Assembly: GCA_902826245.1 (NCBI GenBank)
Contig: CADEEA010000022.1
Location: 1-44,702 of the forward strand
Direction of reading: 5' to 3'
Origin: an uncultured Alphaproteobacteria bacterium
Lineage (GTDB): Bacteria > Pseudomonadota > Alphaproteobacteria > Caulobacterales > Aquidulcibacteraceae
Length of the DNA: 44,702 nucleotides
Shown here: positions 24,361-33,495 of the stretch, one piece after another
Layout: each line of letters starts with the position of its first letter
Numbering within the stretch: position 1 is the stretch's first letter
The notes under the pieces: model-generated
Told to the model about the DNA's origin: nothing
Seen by the model: only the letters and a program-made list of their open reading frames with translations
The model's database searches: none
Translations under genes and position numbers: made by a program

Positions 24361-25154
24361 CCACGCCCAAACTGGATGACCTCATCGCGCTCGCGCGCGC
24401 GGCTGGGCGCGAGATCATGGCTGTGCGCGAGCAAGGCTTCGTCGCCCAAACCAAAGACGACGGTTCGTTGGTGACGCTCGCCGATCAGCGCGCGGAGGCG
24501 CTGATCGAGGCCGGTCTCAAGCAACTCGCGCCTGACGTGCCGATGCTAGGAGAAGAGGCGGTGGCCGGCGGGCGCGTTCCTGTTCTCGGCCAACGCTTTT
24601 TCTGCGTCGATCCACTCGACGGCACGCGCGGCTTCGCCAAGGGCGGCGACGAATTCACCGTCAATATCGCACTTGTCCTAGACGGCGCGCCGGTTCAGGG
24701 CGTGGTCTACGCGCCCGCCACTGGCGAGCTTTACGCCGGCGAACCGGGCCGCGCCGTGCGCGCGATGGCGGACGCCGCCCTAGCGGCGATCGCGACTGCG
24801 ACCGCACCGCCAAACGGAATCTGGCGCGTGGTGGCGTCCGATTATTCCGGCCGCAACGAAAAGACTGCCCATTTTATTGCCGCGCTTGGCGGGGTCGCCG
24901 CCCATGCCAGTTCATCGATCAAGCTCTGCCGCATCGCTGAAGGGGCGGCCGATCTTTATCCGCGCTTCGGCAATGTCTGTCAGTGGGACATTGCGGCGGG
25001 CCACGCCGTGATCGCAGCAGCGGGCGGCGACATCATGAGCCTCGACGGAAAACCCTTGCGCTATGGTGGCGATGATGGTGGCTTCATCGTTCCGGGCTTC
25101 GTCGCTTTCGCCAACGCTGCAGCAGCCAGCACGGCGCGAACCGCACTGACTTGA
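24357..25154 (+). CDS. cysQ: 3'(2'),5'-bisphosphate nucleotidase / inositol-monophosphatase family (CysQ-like)
   Basis: 265 residues. Lithium-sensitive phosphatase motifs: LADQRAEALIEAG with the following LGEEAV (first metal site), FCVDPLDGTRGF (the DPxDGT motif) and CQWDIAAGHAVI (the WDxAaG motif). KDDGSLVTLADQ is the CysQ-style opening. CysQ removes the 3'-phosphate of PAP/PAPS in sulphur assimilation; an inositol or histidinol phosphate substrate is not excluded. Its ATG overlaps the nadE stop (ATGA), so it is made with NAD synthetase. Confidence 0.88.
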   Translation: MTTPKLDDLIALARAAGREIMAVREQGFVAQTKDDGSLVTLADQRAEALIEAGLKQLAPDVPMLGEEAVAGGRVPVLGQRFFCVDPLDGTRGFAKGGDEFTVNIALVLDGAPVQGVVYAPATGELYAGEPGRAVRAMADAALAAIATATAPPNGIWRVVASDYSGRNEKTAHFIAALGGVAAHASSSIKLCRIAEGAADLYPRFGNVCQWDIAAGHAVIAAAGGDIMSLDGKPLRYGGDDGGFIVPGFVAFANAAAASTARTALT

Positions 25155-25160
25155 CTCTGC

Positions 25161-26225
25161 TTAGCCGACGATAAGCGCGCGACGAAGATCGATGCGCCGC
25201 ATCGCCTTGCCCGGAAGCGCCGCCACCTGCGCTTGTGGTAGGCGTTCGACGCGGCGGCGCAGCGCCCATTGCGCGCGCCGAACCGCGCCCGACCACGAGG
25301 CGCCGGCGGCGACGCCGCTTTCGATTTTGCGTTGGGTTGTCGCCAATTGCCGCTTGTACTGATATTCGCCAGGCCCGAAATCAATTTCGGCGAACCCATG
25401 TTCGCCTGCCCAGCCAACGACCCACCGCGCCAGCTGCACGCCTGGAGAGTAAGCGTTGCACGCCTCGTCATGGGCGATGACCCAAAAGTGCAAAACGGTC
25501 GCGCTGCGCAGGCAGAAAGCCGCCGCGGCCAACTGATCGCCGTCGGTCTTTAGAGTGAACAGCATGCCGCCAAATCGTTGCTCGCGGGTGGCGAAACAGG
25601 CATCTAACACACCTCGAACCCAAGGCGCGGCCCAAATCTCGGGTTGTCCGCTGGCCCGCAATTGCCTGCATTTCCAGGCAAGCAATTGCTCAAAGTCGGC
25701 GCTGTCGCTGGACTGAGCGCTGAAGCGCGGCGGCCCGTGCTCGCGTTCAAATTTGCGCAACTTCTTATCCGTCTGACGCAGGAATTCGCTTCGCCTCACC
25801 CGCAGCGCGGCTTCGTACCCCGCCCTCCCGCCAAAAGTTTCAGCGATCCAGGAAGCACCCTCGTGTGCCATGGCGTCAACGAGAATGGGTTGACCTGCGG
25901 GGACATGGGTTAGGTCAATGCGGCCTACGCCGAGCGCGCGGCATAATTCCGCCGCCGGCGCCGCTTGGCCGACCACGCCCTGGTAATCCGCGATCGGAGC
26001 GCCGAGACCCATTGCAGCGAAGCGCGACAAGCGCTGAGTGGCGAAGAAGCCTGCGCCGCCATCGATCACACAGACGCGCGCGTCATCGCGCTGCGCCCCC
26101 ACCATCTTGGCCCATTCCGGGGCAAAATAGGGACTGCGCAGAGCCCCGTCGCGAACGAAATGGGCGCGCCAAAGAGCGATTTCCGCGCACCCCAATTCCT
26201 TGGGGTGTATCGTTTCGATACGCAC
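25161..26225 (-). CDS. GNAT/FemAB-like acyltransferase, CelD/BcsL type
   Basis: 354 residues from a GTG at 26225. The layout is that of the CelD/BcsL (acetyltransferase 6) family: an early YFAPEWAKMVGA, the central RVRRSEFLRQTDKKLRKFER with its basic cluster, and the late GGMLFTLKTDGDQLAAAAFC, LHFWVIAHDEACNAYSPGVQ and EIDFGPGEYQYKRQLA. That last motif (DFGpG...YK..l) is diagnostic. Members are linked to cellulose or exopolysaccharide acylation, but no such genes are next to it. The C terminus is strongly basic. Confidence 0.85.
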   Translation of the reverse strand: MRIETIHPKELGCAEIALWRAHFVRDGALRSPYFAPEWAKMVGAQRDDARVCVIDGGAGFFATQRLSRFAAMGLGAPIADYQGVVGQAAPAAELCRALGVGRIDLTHVPAGQPILVDAMAHEGASWIAETFGGRAGYEAALRVRRSEFLRQTDKKLRKFEREHGPPRFSAQSSDSADFEQLLAWKCRQLRASGQPEIWAAPWVRGVLDACFATREQRFGGMLFTLKTDGDQLAAAAFCLRSATVLHFWVIAHDEACNAYSPGVQLARWVVGWAGEHGFAEIDFGPGEYQYKRQLATTQRKIESGVAAGASWSGAVRRAQWALRRRVERLPQAQVAALPGKAMRRIDLRRALIVG

Positions 26226-26350
26226 CGCCGCCCCCGTTCAGACTTTGGCGACGCCCTCGCAAGCAGCATTCCCAAGCGAGAGCGCGTGATCTTGCGGCCA
26301 ACCAGCGCCGAGCGCTTGATCTTGCCGCTTTGCTCTGGAACAAGGCGGCC

Positions 26351-27016
26351 ATGGCCGCGCCTATCCTCTTCATCGGCAACAAGAATTACTCATCCTGGTC
26401 GCTGCGGCCCTGGCTGGCGCTGAAATGGGCGGGGATCGAATTTGAGGAACGCATTATTCCGCTAGGTGGGGAAGGCTATGGCCGCTCTGCCATCAAGGAA
26501 GTGCGTGAGGCGTCGCCGAGCGGGCGCGTGCCGGCGCTGCACGTGAACGACACAGTGATTTATGAGAGCCTGGCGATTTGCGAGTGGGCGGGCGAACAGG
26601 CGCCGTCGCTGTGGCCGCACGATGCGCTGGAGCGAGCACAGGCACGGTCGGTCGCGTGCGAAATGCATGCAGGATTCGCGGCGCTACGGCGCGATCTGTC
26701 GATGAACATACGCCGTCGCTTGAGCGCAGCCCCGCTTTGGGTCGATGACACACGAGCAGATCTCGAACAATTATTCGCCACCTGGGAACGGCTGCTCGAT
26801 GCCCATGGCGGCCCGTTTCTGTTCGGCGCGCGTGGGATCGCCGATTCCATGTTCGCCCCGGTCGCCACGCGCCTGCGCACTTATGCTGTTGCAACCCCAG
26901 GGCCAGCGCGCGCCTATTGCGACGCTATCTTGGCCGACGACGCTTTCCAGCAATGGGAACGCGCCGCACAATCTGAACCTTGGACCATACAACAAGCAGA
27001 GGCTCTTTACCGATGA
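26351..27016 (+). CDS. Glutathione S-transferase family protein
   Basis: 221 residues from the ATG at 26351. The thioredoxin-like N-terminal domain reads ILFIGNKNYSSWSLRPWLAL; the YSSWS segment supplies the serine expected to activate glutathione. GRVPALHVNDTVIYESLAIC holds the cis-Pro (VPAL) and the ES glutathione-binding pair. The C-terminal helical domain includes FLFGARGIADSMFAPVATRL. The substrate is unknown. Its stop overlaps the start of the FKBP lipoprotein gene (ATGA). Longer upstream reading in the same frame is an artefact of the divergent acyltransferase gene. Confidence 0.92.
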   Translation: MAAPILFIGNKNYSSWSLRPWLALKWAGIEFEERIIPLGGEGYGRSAIKEVREASPSGRVPALHVNDTVIYESLAICEWAGEQAPSLWPHDALERAQARSVACEMHAGFAALRRDLSMNIRRRLSAAPLWVDDTRADLEQLFATWERLLDAHGGPFLFGARGIADSMFAPVATRLRTYAVATPGPARAYCDAILADDAFQQWERAAQSEPWTIQQAEALYR

Positions 27017-27513
27017 TCAGAATATTCTTCGCCGGCTCATTGCTGGCGCTCACCCTGGCCTGCACGGATGCTGGACGCGACGCCGCATCCGCGCCTCCGC
27101 CGTCACCGCCCACGCAAAGCCGCGCCGTCACCGAGGAGCCCATGGTGCTTGCCTCCGGCGTGACGATTCAGTTCACGCAACGTGCGACCAATGAAGGCCT
27201 GCTCAAGCCGGGGCCGACTACAGAAGTGCGCGTCCATTACGAAGGCAGCCTGGTCAGCGACGGCAGCGTGTTCGATTCCTCGTTTGAACGGGGCGAACCG
27301 GCCGATTTTGCGTTGAACCAGGTCGTGCCGGGCTTTTCCGAAGCCATTCAGCAGATGCGGCCCGGCGACGAAGTGATCGCCACGTTTCCCCCGGCGATGG
27401 GCTACGGAGCGGCCGGGCGCCCCCCGGTGATCCCGCCCAATTCGGCGCTACGTTTCCGCATCCTACTGATCTCGTTCCGCGGCGCCGATGGCGTGGTCGT
27501 CGGCGGGCCGTGA
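27013..27513 (+). CDS. FKBP-type peptidyl-prolyl isomerase, lipoprotein
   Basis: 166 residues from the ATG at 27013 (MIRIFFAGSLLALTLAC). A lipobox with Cys17 makes it a probable envelope lipoprotein. A Pro/Ala linker is followed by the FKBP domain: TEVRVHYEGSLVSDGSVFDS, ALNQVVPGFSEAIQQMRPGD, then FPPAMGYGAAG and VIPPNSALRFRILLIS. All the usual FKBP blocks are present, so prolyl isomerase activity on secreted proteins is likely. It is translationally coupled to the GST gene. Confidence 0.93.
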   Translation: MIRIFFAGSLLALTLACTDAGRDAASAPPPSPPTQSRAVTEEPMVLASGVTIQFTQRATNEGLLKPGPTTEVRVHYEGSLVSDGSVFDSSFERGEPADFALNQVVPGFSEAIQQMRPGDEVIATFPPAMGYGAAGRPPVIPPNSALRFRILLISFRGADGVVVGGP

Positions 27514-27514
27514 T

Positions 27515-29320
27515 TTAGGCTGCCGGTTCGTCGTGCTCAGCGACGAAATGGCCCGGCCCGATTTCGTACCAGTGCGGGCGGTATTGCACGGCGTTGGAGT
27601 CGTCGATCAATTTTGACTTGAGAAAGCGCAACGGCGCGCGCGTGTCGAGCGGGCTCGGCAAATCGCCGGCCAGACGCACACGCGGCTTGTTACGGGCGAT
27701 CTCCGGGTCAGGCGTTGGCGCAGCCGCGAGCAGCGCGCGGGTGTAAGGATGGCGCGGGTCGCGCAGAATGATCTCCGCAGGCCCGTACTCCACCGCCTGC
27801 CCCAGATACAGCACCAGCACGTTGTGCGAGACAGCGCGCACTACGGCTAGGTCGTGGCTGATGAACAGAAAGGTCGTGCGAAAATCTCGCTGCAAATCGG
27901 CCAGCAGTTTCAGGATTTGCGCCTGGATCGAAACGTCGAGCGCCGACACTGCCTCGTCGCAAACCACCAATTTCGGCTTCATGATCATGGCGCGTGCGAT
28001 GCCCACGCGCTGGTTCTGTCCGCCAGACAATTCATGCGGGTAGCGATTGATCAAATCGGGGTCGAGACCCACCAAGCCCATCATCTCTTTGGCGCGCTCC
28101 TCGCGCCCAGAGCGATCGAGTTCAGGCGCGAACGCCAACAGAGGCTCCGCCACCGAACTGCCGAGCGCCATGCGCGGATCGAGGCTCGCGAGCGGATCCT
28201 GAAACACGATCTGCAAATCCTGCCGCGATCTCCGCATCGCTTCGCGCTCGCTCGGCAGCAAACTTCGCCCCAAGAAACTCACCGCGCCAGCTGTGCGCGG
28301 AAGCAATTGCACGATGGCTCGCGCAAGAGTCGATTTCCCGCAACCGGATTCCCCGACAATGCCCAGCGTCTCGCCCGCGCGCGCCGCGAGGCTTATCCCG
28401 TCCACGGCGCGGAGCAGTTTCTTCTCCCCGAAAAGCCCGCTGTCGATCCTGATCGGGAAATGCACGCGCAGGTCTTCGACTTCGAGGATCGGCTCGCCTT
28501 CTGCCGGCGCCGGCAATGGGAACGGGCGGTCGCCATCGACGCGCGGCACCGCCCGCAGCAGCATGCGGGTGTATTCGGCTTTGGGCTCGGAGTAAATTTG
28601 TTCGGCGGTCCCGGTTTCGACAATTTCCCCGCCGCGCATCACCGCGACGCGTTGGGCCATGCGCGCAATTACCCCCATATCATGGGTGATGAGCGCGATC
28701 GCGGCGTCGGTGTCCTTGCGCAAATCCTCGATCAGATCGAGCACCTGCGCCTGCACGGTGGCATCGAGCGCGGTGGTCGGCTCGTCGGCGATCAGCAGCG
28801 CCGGCTCGCACATCATGGCCATCGCGATCATCACCCGTTGGCGCATGCCGCCCGACAATTCGTGCGGATATTGGCCAAGGCGCGTTTCCGCCTCAGGAAT
28901 GCGCACCCGCTCCAGCCATTGCTTCATCCGCTCGCGCGCGGGCGCGCCCTTGATCTGAAAATGATGCGCGAGCACCTCGCCCATCTGAGCGGCGATGGTC
29001 ATGTGCGGCGTTAGCGCGGTCAACGGATCCTGAAACACGAAGGCGACGTAGCGGCCGCGGATATTGTCGAGATCCTTGCGCGGCAAACCCAGCACTTCCT
29101 GTCCGCTGAACTTGACCGCCCCGGCGATGCGCGCATTTGTCGAGGCGAGACCGAACGCCGCTAGGAAGGTCTGGCTCTTGCCAGACCCAGATTCGCCGAC
29201 AATCCCAAGGCATTCGCCCTTGGAAATGCTGAGCGACACCCCCTTGACCGCCTCGACATCCCCGTCGGGCGTGTCGAAGGCGACGGACAGATTGGAAATT
29301 TCGAGCACGGCGTCGGTCAT
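27515..29320 (-). CDS. Fused double ATP-binding protein of a peptide/nickel-type ABC transporter
   Basis: 601 residues with two complete nucleotide-binding domains, like a DppD-DppF or YejF/GsiA fusion. The first has Walker A GESGSGKSQ (42-50), signature LSGGMRQRV and Walker B LLIADEPTTALD. The second has GESGCGKST, LSGGQNQRV and LVVCDEAVSALD. The oligopeptide-type C-terminal extension is present after the second domain (HPYTRALLAAAPTPDPE). Such proteins drive import of peptides or similar solutes. No permease or binding-protein gene is adjacent, so its partners must be encoded elsewhere. Confidence 0.95.
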   Translation of the reverse strand: MTDAVLEISNLSVAFDTPDGDVEAVKGVSLSISKGECLGIVGESGSGKSQTFLAAFGLASTNARIAGAVKFSGQEVLGLPRKDLDNIRGRYVAFVFQDPLTALTPHMTIAAQMGEVLAHHFQIKGAPARERMKQWLERVRIPEAETRLGQYPHELSGGMRQRVMIAMAMMCEPALLIADEPTTALDATVQAQVLDLIEDLRKDTDAAIALITHDMGVIARMAQRVAVMRGGEIVETGTAEQIYSEPKAEYTRMLLRAVPRVDGDRPFPLPAPAEGEPILEVEDLRVHFPIRIDSGLFGEKKLLRAVDGISLAARAGETLGIVGESGCGKSTLARAIVQLLPRTAGAVSFLGRSLLPSEREAMRRSRQDLQIVFQDPLASLDPRMALGSSVAEPLLAFAPELDRSGREERAKEMMGLVGLDPDLINRYPHELSGGQNQRVGIARAMIMKPKLVVCDEAVSALDVSIQAQILKLLADLQRDFRTTFLFISHDLAVVRAVSHNVLVLYLGQAVEYGPAEIILRDPRHPYTRALLAAAPTPDPEIARNKPRVRLAGDLPSPLDTRAPLRFLKSKLIDDSNAVQYRPHWYEIGPGHFVAEHDEPAA

Positions 29321-29419
29321 GACGCGCGGAAATTAGCGGCGCCCGCGCCCAAGTCCACCGGCGTGTCCAGTTCGACAAGGCGCACACACATCGCTATCGA
29401 AACGGAACGGAGGCGCCCA

Positions 29420-30544
29420 ATGGCCACGATGAATTATCTCACCCAATGCACCTTCGATTTCGGTGCGCTGGCGCACTTGCCGAAAGTACTTAGGGGCGCG
29501 GGGGTAGCGGCGCCGTTCATCGTCACCGACCCTGGGCTCAAGGCCAATGGTCTGCTCGACCGGCTGCTGTCAGCGCTGGGGGCTGAGCCCGCGGGGATAT
29601 TCGCCGGCACCCCCGCCAACCCCACCGAAACGGCCGCCGCCCAAGCCGCCGATGGCTACAGCGCCTCAGGCGCTGATGGAATCATTGCCTTCGGAGGCGG
29701 TTCATCGATGGACCTCGCCAAGGCGATGGGCCTGATGGTTTCCCATGACGGCCCGTTCGCCCGCCTCGGCGCCACCCAACGCGGCGTCCGTTTCATCACG
29801 GCAATACCCCCGCTCGTCGCCGTGCCGACAACAGCCGGCACCGGCAGCGAGGTCTCGCCAGGCGCCGTTGTGATCCTGGAGGATGGGCGCAAGGAGACGT
29901 TCGTCTCCCCACGCCTGGTCCCAACAGCAGCGGTGTGCGACCCCGAGCTCACCTTGGGGCTCCCCCCGCTCCTGACCGCAGCGACCGGGATGGACGCCAT
30001 GACCCATTGCATCGAAGCGGTGCTGACCCCGGTCGTGCATCCGCCAGCGGAAGCCATCGGCTTCGACGGCGCCGAACGCGCCATGGCCTGGCTTGAACGC
30101 GCGGTAACAGACGGCGGCGATCGCGACGCCCGCTGGCACATGATGATGGCTTCGTTCGAAGGTGCGCTCGCGTTCGCCAAAGGGCTTGGCGCCGTTCACG
30201 GCCTCTCCCATGCGCTCGGCCGCATCCATGAATTGAAGCTGCACCACGGTACGCTCAACGCGGTGATCCTGCCGCATGCGCTCGCCATGATCGGCAACGC
30301 CGCAGAAGCCAAATTCGCGCGCCTGCGCCGCGCGCTCGGGCTGGCGGCCAACGCCGACCTGCCGCAAGCCATCGCCGATCTCAACGCTCGTATCGGGCTG
30401 CCAGCCTCGCTCTCGGCCATGGGCGTCACCGTTGCACACTGGCCGGGCGCGCGCGACTACGCCGTCAGCGACCTCGCGACGCTGACAAACGCCGTGCCCT
30501 TCGACGCCGCCAAGTACGACGGCCTGTTCCAGCGCGCGCTCTAG
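29420..30544 (+). CDS. Iron-type (group III) alcohol dehydrogenase
   Basis: 374 residues from the ATG at 29420, with GGAGG seven bases upstream. The cofactor-binding region has FGGGSSMDLAKAMG. PTTAGTGSEVSPGAVV is the family signature, and the metal ligands fit AATGMDAMTHCIEAVL, GLGAVHGLSHALG and LHHGTLNAVILPHAL. These enzymes oxidise primary alcohols or reduce aldehydes with NAD(P)H. Substrate is not predictable. It is divergent from the ABC ATPase and its 3' end overlaps the convergent terC gene by 4 bases. Confidence 0.93.
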   Translation: MATMNYLTQCTFDFGALAHLPKVLRGAGVAAPFIVTDPGLKANGLLDRLLSALGAEPAGIFAGTPANPTETAAAQAADGYSASGADGIIAFGGGSSMDLAKAMGLMVSHDGPFARLGATQRGVRFITAIPPLVAVPTTAGTGSEVSPGAVVILEDGRKETFVSPRLVPTAAVCDPELTLGLPPLLTAATGMDAMTHCIEAVLTPVVHPPAEAIGFDGAERAMAWLERAVTDGGDRDARWHMMMASFEGALAFAKGLGAVHGLSHALGRIHELKLHHGTLNAVILPHALAMIGNAAEAKFARLRRALGLAANADLPQAIADLNARIGLPASLSAMGVTVAHWPGARDYAVSDLATLTNAVPFDAAKYDGLFQRAL

Positions 30545-31584
30545 GGCGCGGCTGGAACGCGCGCGGCGCCAGGGCGTGTAGCAAGTAGCGACACGATCAT
30601 GGCCCCCCCGATCAATGTGATCGTGGCGAGCAAGGACCAATGCGCTTCCAGATAAGGCACAAGCGCTAGTTCCTTCGACAAGCCAAAGTTCCAGATGATC
30701 TTGACGCCGATCAGCACGAGCACCAGCGACAGGCCGTACTTCAGGTACTTGAAGCGCTCAACTGCGGCCGCCAGCATAAAATACATCGAGCGGAGCCCGA
30801 GGATAGCGAAGATATTCGAGGTGTAGACGATAAAGGGATCCTGCGTGACCGCAAAGATCGCCGGCACCGAATCCACAGCGAAGACGATGTCGACAAACTC
30901 CACGACGACCAACGCTAACAGCAGCGGCGTGGCGTACAGCACAAGTTTTCCGGTTTTCGGATGCGGACGACGAACCAAGAAGTTGTGATTGTCGATTGTG
31001 TCGGTGACGCGAAACCGCCGGCGCATGAATTTCACCAGCGGATTGTCGTGAAGATTCATCTCCTTGTCGGCGTGGGTGAGCATTTTCCAGCCGGTGTAGA
31101 TCAGGAACGCGGCAAACAGATAGAGCACCCAGGTCCAGGACGTCACTACCGCCGCGCCGGCCGAGATGAACAGCGCGCGAAATACGATCGCGCCGAGAAT
31201 ACCCCAGAACAGTACGCGATGCTGGTACTCACGCGGCACGGCGAAATAGGTGAAGATCAGCGAAATGACGAATATGTTGTCGAACGCCAACGCGGTCTCG
31301 AGCAGATAGCCCGTGAAGTATTGGATCACAGCCTGTTGGTTGAGGTCGTTCGGATTTTGATAATAGCGTGGGTCGGGCGCGTAAACGAAAGCGACATAGG
31401 CCCCGAAAGCAATCGCCAGCGAAGCGAAAGCGCCCCACATCAGTGCGCTCTTCGTCGGCGAGACGACGCCGTCCTTGCGGTTGACAATTCCGAGGTCGAG
31501 CCAGAGCAACACGCCCACGCCAGAGAGGAAAGCAAACCAGAGCCACGCCGGTTGGCCGGCGTAAACAACAGTCAGAAAATCCAT
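30541..31584 (-). CDS. TerC/Alx family membrane protein
   Basis: 347 residues with about nine membrane helices. Conserved acidic motifs are GYLLETALAFDNIFVISLIF and EFVDIVFAVDSVPAIFAVTQ, followed by VYTSNIFAILGLRSMYFMLA, which together define the Alx/TerC family. Alx exports manganese in E. coli; family members also metallate exported proteins. I looked for a yybP-ykoY manganese riboswitch upstream and did not see one. It starts 25 bases after a small coiled-coil gene on the same strand. Confidence 0.93.
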   Translation of the reverse strand: MDFLTVVYAGQPAWLWFAFLSGVGVLLWLDLGIVNRKDGVVSPTKSALMWGAFASLAIAFGAYVAFVYAPDPRYYQNPNDLNQQAVIQYFTGYLLETALAFDNIFVISLIFTYFAVPREYQHRVLFWGILGAIVFRALFISAGAAVVTSWTWVLYLFAAFLIYTGWKMLTHADKEMNLHDNPLVKFMRRRFRVTDTIDNHNFLVRRPHPKTGKLVLYATPLLLALVVVEFVDIVFAVDSVPAIFAVTQDPFIVYTSNIFAILGLRSMYFMLAAAVERFKYLKYGLSLVLVLIGVKIIWNFGLSKELALVPYLEAHWSLLATITLIGGAMIVSLLATRPGAARVPAAP

Positions 31585-31609
31585 GATCTATTCCTGAAAG
31601 AGCCGCGCC

Positions 31610-31792
31610 TCATACGCGGTGGCGCAGCGGCTTTGGGTTGGTGCTGAAGCGGTGGCGTTGCAGCCTGGCGATTTCAGCGGCGAGACGCTGAATGCGGACG
31701 AAATCGGGCTCGCGGGCGCGCTTGGAGTTGGCGAGCGCCTCTTCGAGGTCATCTAGTTCTTGCCGCAGCATTAGTCGCTCGATCGTCGTCAT
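31610..31792 (-). CDS. Small coiled-coil protein upstream of terC
   Basis: 60 residues from the ATG at 31792, with GGAGGG eight bases upstream. The sequence is helical and charged throughout (LMLRQELDDLEEALANSKRA, VRIQRLAAEIARLQRH), suggesting a coiled coil or helical hairpin of the DUF465/YdcH kind, though the exact family signature is not clear. The frame extends upstream to 32041, but that part overlaps the divergent LysR gene. It is probably co-transcribed with terC. Confidence 0.6.
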   Translation of the reverse strand: MTTIERLMLRQELDDLEEALANSKRAREPDFVRIQRLAAEIARLQRHRFSTNPKPLRHRV

Positions 31793-31955
31793 GGCGAAAT
31801 CCCTCCAAACGGTGGCCACCGCGCGCTGGCGACTTGGGGGCCGCCTCAGGCGGGTCCAACCTGTCCCCCCATGAGAAATGGCAATAGCGGCGATATTCCC
31901 GCCTGATTCGGCGCGGACATTGCGCCGTTTAGGGGCGGCCCCTACTTGGAGGCGA

Positions 31956-32858
31956 ATGGCAAGCGTCCAGCAACGTCTCGTGAACCTCGACCTCGATCTG
32001 CTTCGCGCTTTCGTTGCCGTCGCAGAAGCAGGCAGCTTCACCCGCGCGGGCGCTAGGCTCGGGCGCTCGCAGTCGGCGGTGAGCTTGCAAATCCAGAGGC
32101 TGGAGTCTCAACTCGGCGTCGAGTTACTCAGCCGCGATCCTCGCCGCACCGCGCCGACGCCATCCGGCGAAGCGCTGCTGATTCAGGCGCGAAAGCTGCT
32201 GCGCCTCAACGACGAGATCGTTGCAGGCGTCATCGAACACAATCTCGAAGGCGAGGTTCGCCTTGGCGCGCCGGAAGATTTCGCCACCGCCCACCTCCCC
32301 GATGTGCTCGGCGATTTTTCGCGCGCCTACCCGCACGTCAATCTCTCGGTGACGTGCGATCTGACGCTGCACATCATGGAGAAAATGAGTAAGGGCGAAC
32401 TAGATTTGGCGTTGATCAAGCGCGAGCCGTTGGGGCCTGAACTTGGCGCGCGCGTTTGGCGTGAGCCGCTGGTCTGGGTCACGGCCGACATCTCGGTGCT
32501 GACCGCACACGAGGCGATCCCGCTGATCGCGGCGCCGGCGCCTTGCGTCTACCGCAAACGCGCAATATCGGCCCTCGATGCAGTCGGCAAAGCCTGGCGC
32601 GTCGCCTACACCAGCCCGTCCCTTGCCGGCCAGCATGCGGCACTGCGCGCGGGCCTCGGGGTGACCGTGCTGCCGCGTGAAATGGCGCCGCCGGACTTGC
32701 TGCTGCTCAACACCGAAGACGGCCTGCCCGCGCTCGCCGACACCGAGATCGCGCTGGTGCGGGCCAAGACGCTGCCGATCGCCGCCGAGCGTTTAGCTGA
32801 ATTTATCTTCACTGCGCTGAATAACGAAGCAGAGCGGCGGCCGGCGCGCGAACAATAG
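31956..32858 (+). CDS. LysR-type transcriptional regulator (LrhA/HexA-like)
   Basis: 300 residues from the ATG at 31956, with GGAGG just upstream. The N-terminal winged HTH is LDLLRAFVAVAEAGSFTRAG followed by SQSAVSLQIQRLESQLGVEL. The effector domain begins GEVRLGAPEDFATAHLPDVL, the LrhA/HexA/PecT pattern, and closes with GLGVTVLPREMAP. The divergent small gene and terC are the obvious candidates for regulation, by the usual LysR rule; the effector is not known. Confidence 0.92.
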   Translation: MASVQQRLVNLDLDLLRAFVAVAEAGSFTRAGARLGRSQSAVSLQIQRLESQLGVELLSRDPRRTAPTPSGEALLIQARKLLRLNDEIVAGVIEHNLEGEVRLGAPEDFATAHLPDVLGDFSRAYPHVNLSVTCDLTLHIMEKMSKGELDLALIKREPLGPELGARVWREPLVWVTADISVLTAHEAIPLIAAPAPCVYRKRAISALDAVGKAWRVAYTSPSLAGQHAALRAGLGVTVLPREMAPPDLLLLNTEDGLPALADTEIALVRAKTLPIAAERLAEFIFTALNNEAERRPAREQ

Positions 32859-32940
32859 CCGCCATAACGCTTTCTCATGGACGTCGCGCTTGCACACCCT
32901 CGCCTCGACGCCAATTTCACAGTCAGTTCCGGAGAAAACA

Positions 32941-33264
32941 ATGCCGCTGCTCATGTGCCCCAATTGCCAATCCAACATGACGACGTTGAACCGCGCCAGT
33001 GTTGAGTTCGACATGTGCCCGACGTGTCGCGGCGTGTGGTTAGACCGCGGCGAACTCGAGAAATTGATGGAGGGCGCACGCGCAAGCGAACCGGCGCCGA
33101 CTCCAGCCGCTCAGCCCCGCTACCAACAGCCCCCACCGCGCCAACATAGCGGCGAGTACGGTGAACGCGGAGAGTATGGCGAGCGTGGCGAGCAAGGCGA
33201 ACGCGGCCACGGCGCCCAGAATAGGCGCAAGCGCGGCATGGATATCTTTGATATCTTCGATTGA
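32941..33264 (+). CDS. Zinc-ribbon (zf-TFIIB) protein with collagen-like tail repeat
   Basis: 107 residues from the ATG at 32941, with GGAG upstream. Four cysteines (Cys6, Cys9, Cys26, Cys29 in LMCPNC and DMCPTCRGVWLDRGEL) form the zf-TFIIB zinc ribbon. After a Pro/Gln-rich stretch, the tail has a six-residue repeat GEYGER-GEYGER-GEQGER-G (33150-33206), then a basic end with DIFDIFD. These small proteins are common in bacteria with unknown function; the repeat is unusual. Confidence 0.85.
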   Translation: MPLLMCPNCQSNMTTLNRASVEFDMCPTCRGVWLDRGELEKLMEGARASEPAPTPAAQPRYQQPPPRQHSGEYGERGEYGERGEQGERGHGAQNRRKRGMDIFDIFD

Positions 33265-33366
33265 TTGGATTGAGACCGCTCATCAACCGCATGACATCAA
33301 CTCACTTCATTTCGCCAAGCGCCAGGGCTAAGCTCCCGCCAATTGAAGGCAAAACGTGGAGGCCAA

Positions 33367-33495
33367 GTGGACACATATCTTGTTGCCCAAATACGCCGAA
33401 AACTCGCGCGCAAGCGCGCGCGGGAAGAAGCCATGCGCAACTTGCAAAAACCCGAGCTTACGCGGCCCACGGCAACAGAAAAGGAGAGGGCATGA
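33367..33495 (+). CDS. Probable 42-residue basic ORF coupled to the DUF465 gene
   Basis: A GTG at 33367 opens a 42-codon frame with GGAGG four bases upstream. The product begins MDTYLVAQIRRKLARKRARE, basic and helical. Its TGA (33493-33495) overlaps the ATG of the DUF465 gene (ATGA), a usual sign of a real coupled gene. No family is recognised and the size is below normal gene-calling limits, so a leader peptide is also possible. Confidence 0.5.
   Translation: MDTYLVAQIRRKLARKRAREEAMRNLQKPELTRPTATEKERA

Noticed and set aside
27854..29014. Long open frame (386 codons) antisense to the ABC ATPase gene
   Set aside because: Shadow of the real gene, which has both full ABC motif sets.
31585..31792. 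Possible manganese riboswitch (yybP-ykoY) before terC
   Set aside because: The region directly upstream of terC is coding for a small protein and the conserved riboswitch loops were not seen.
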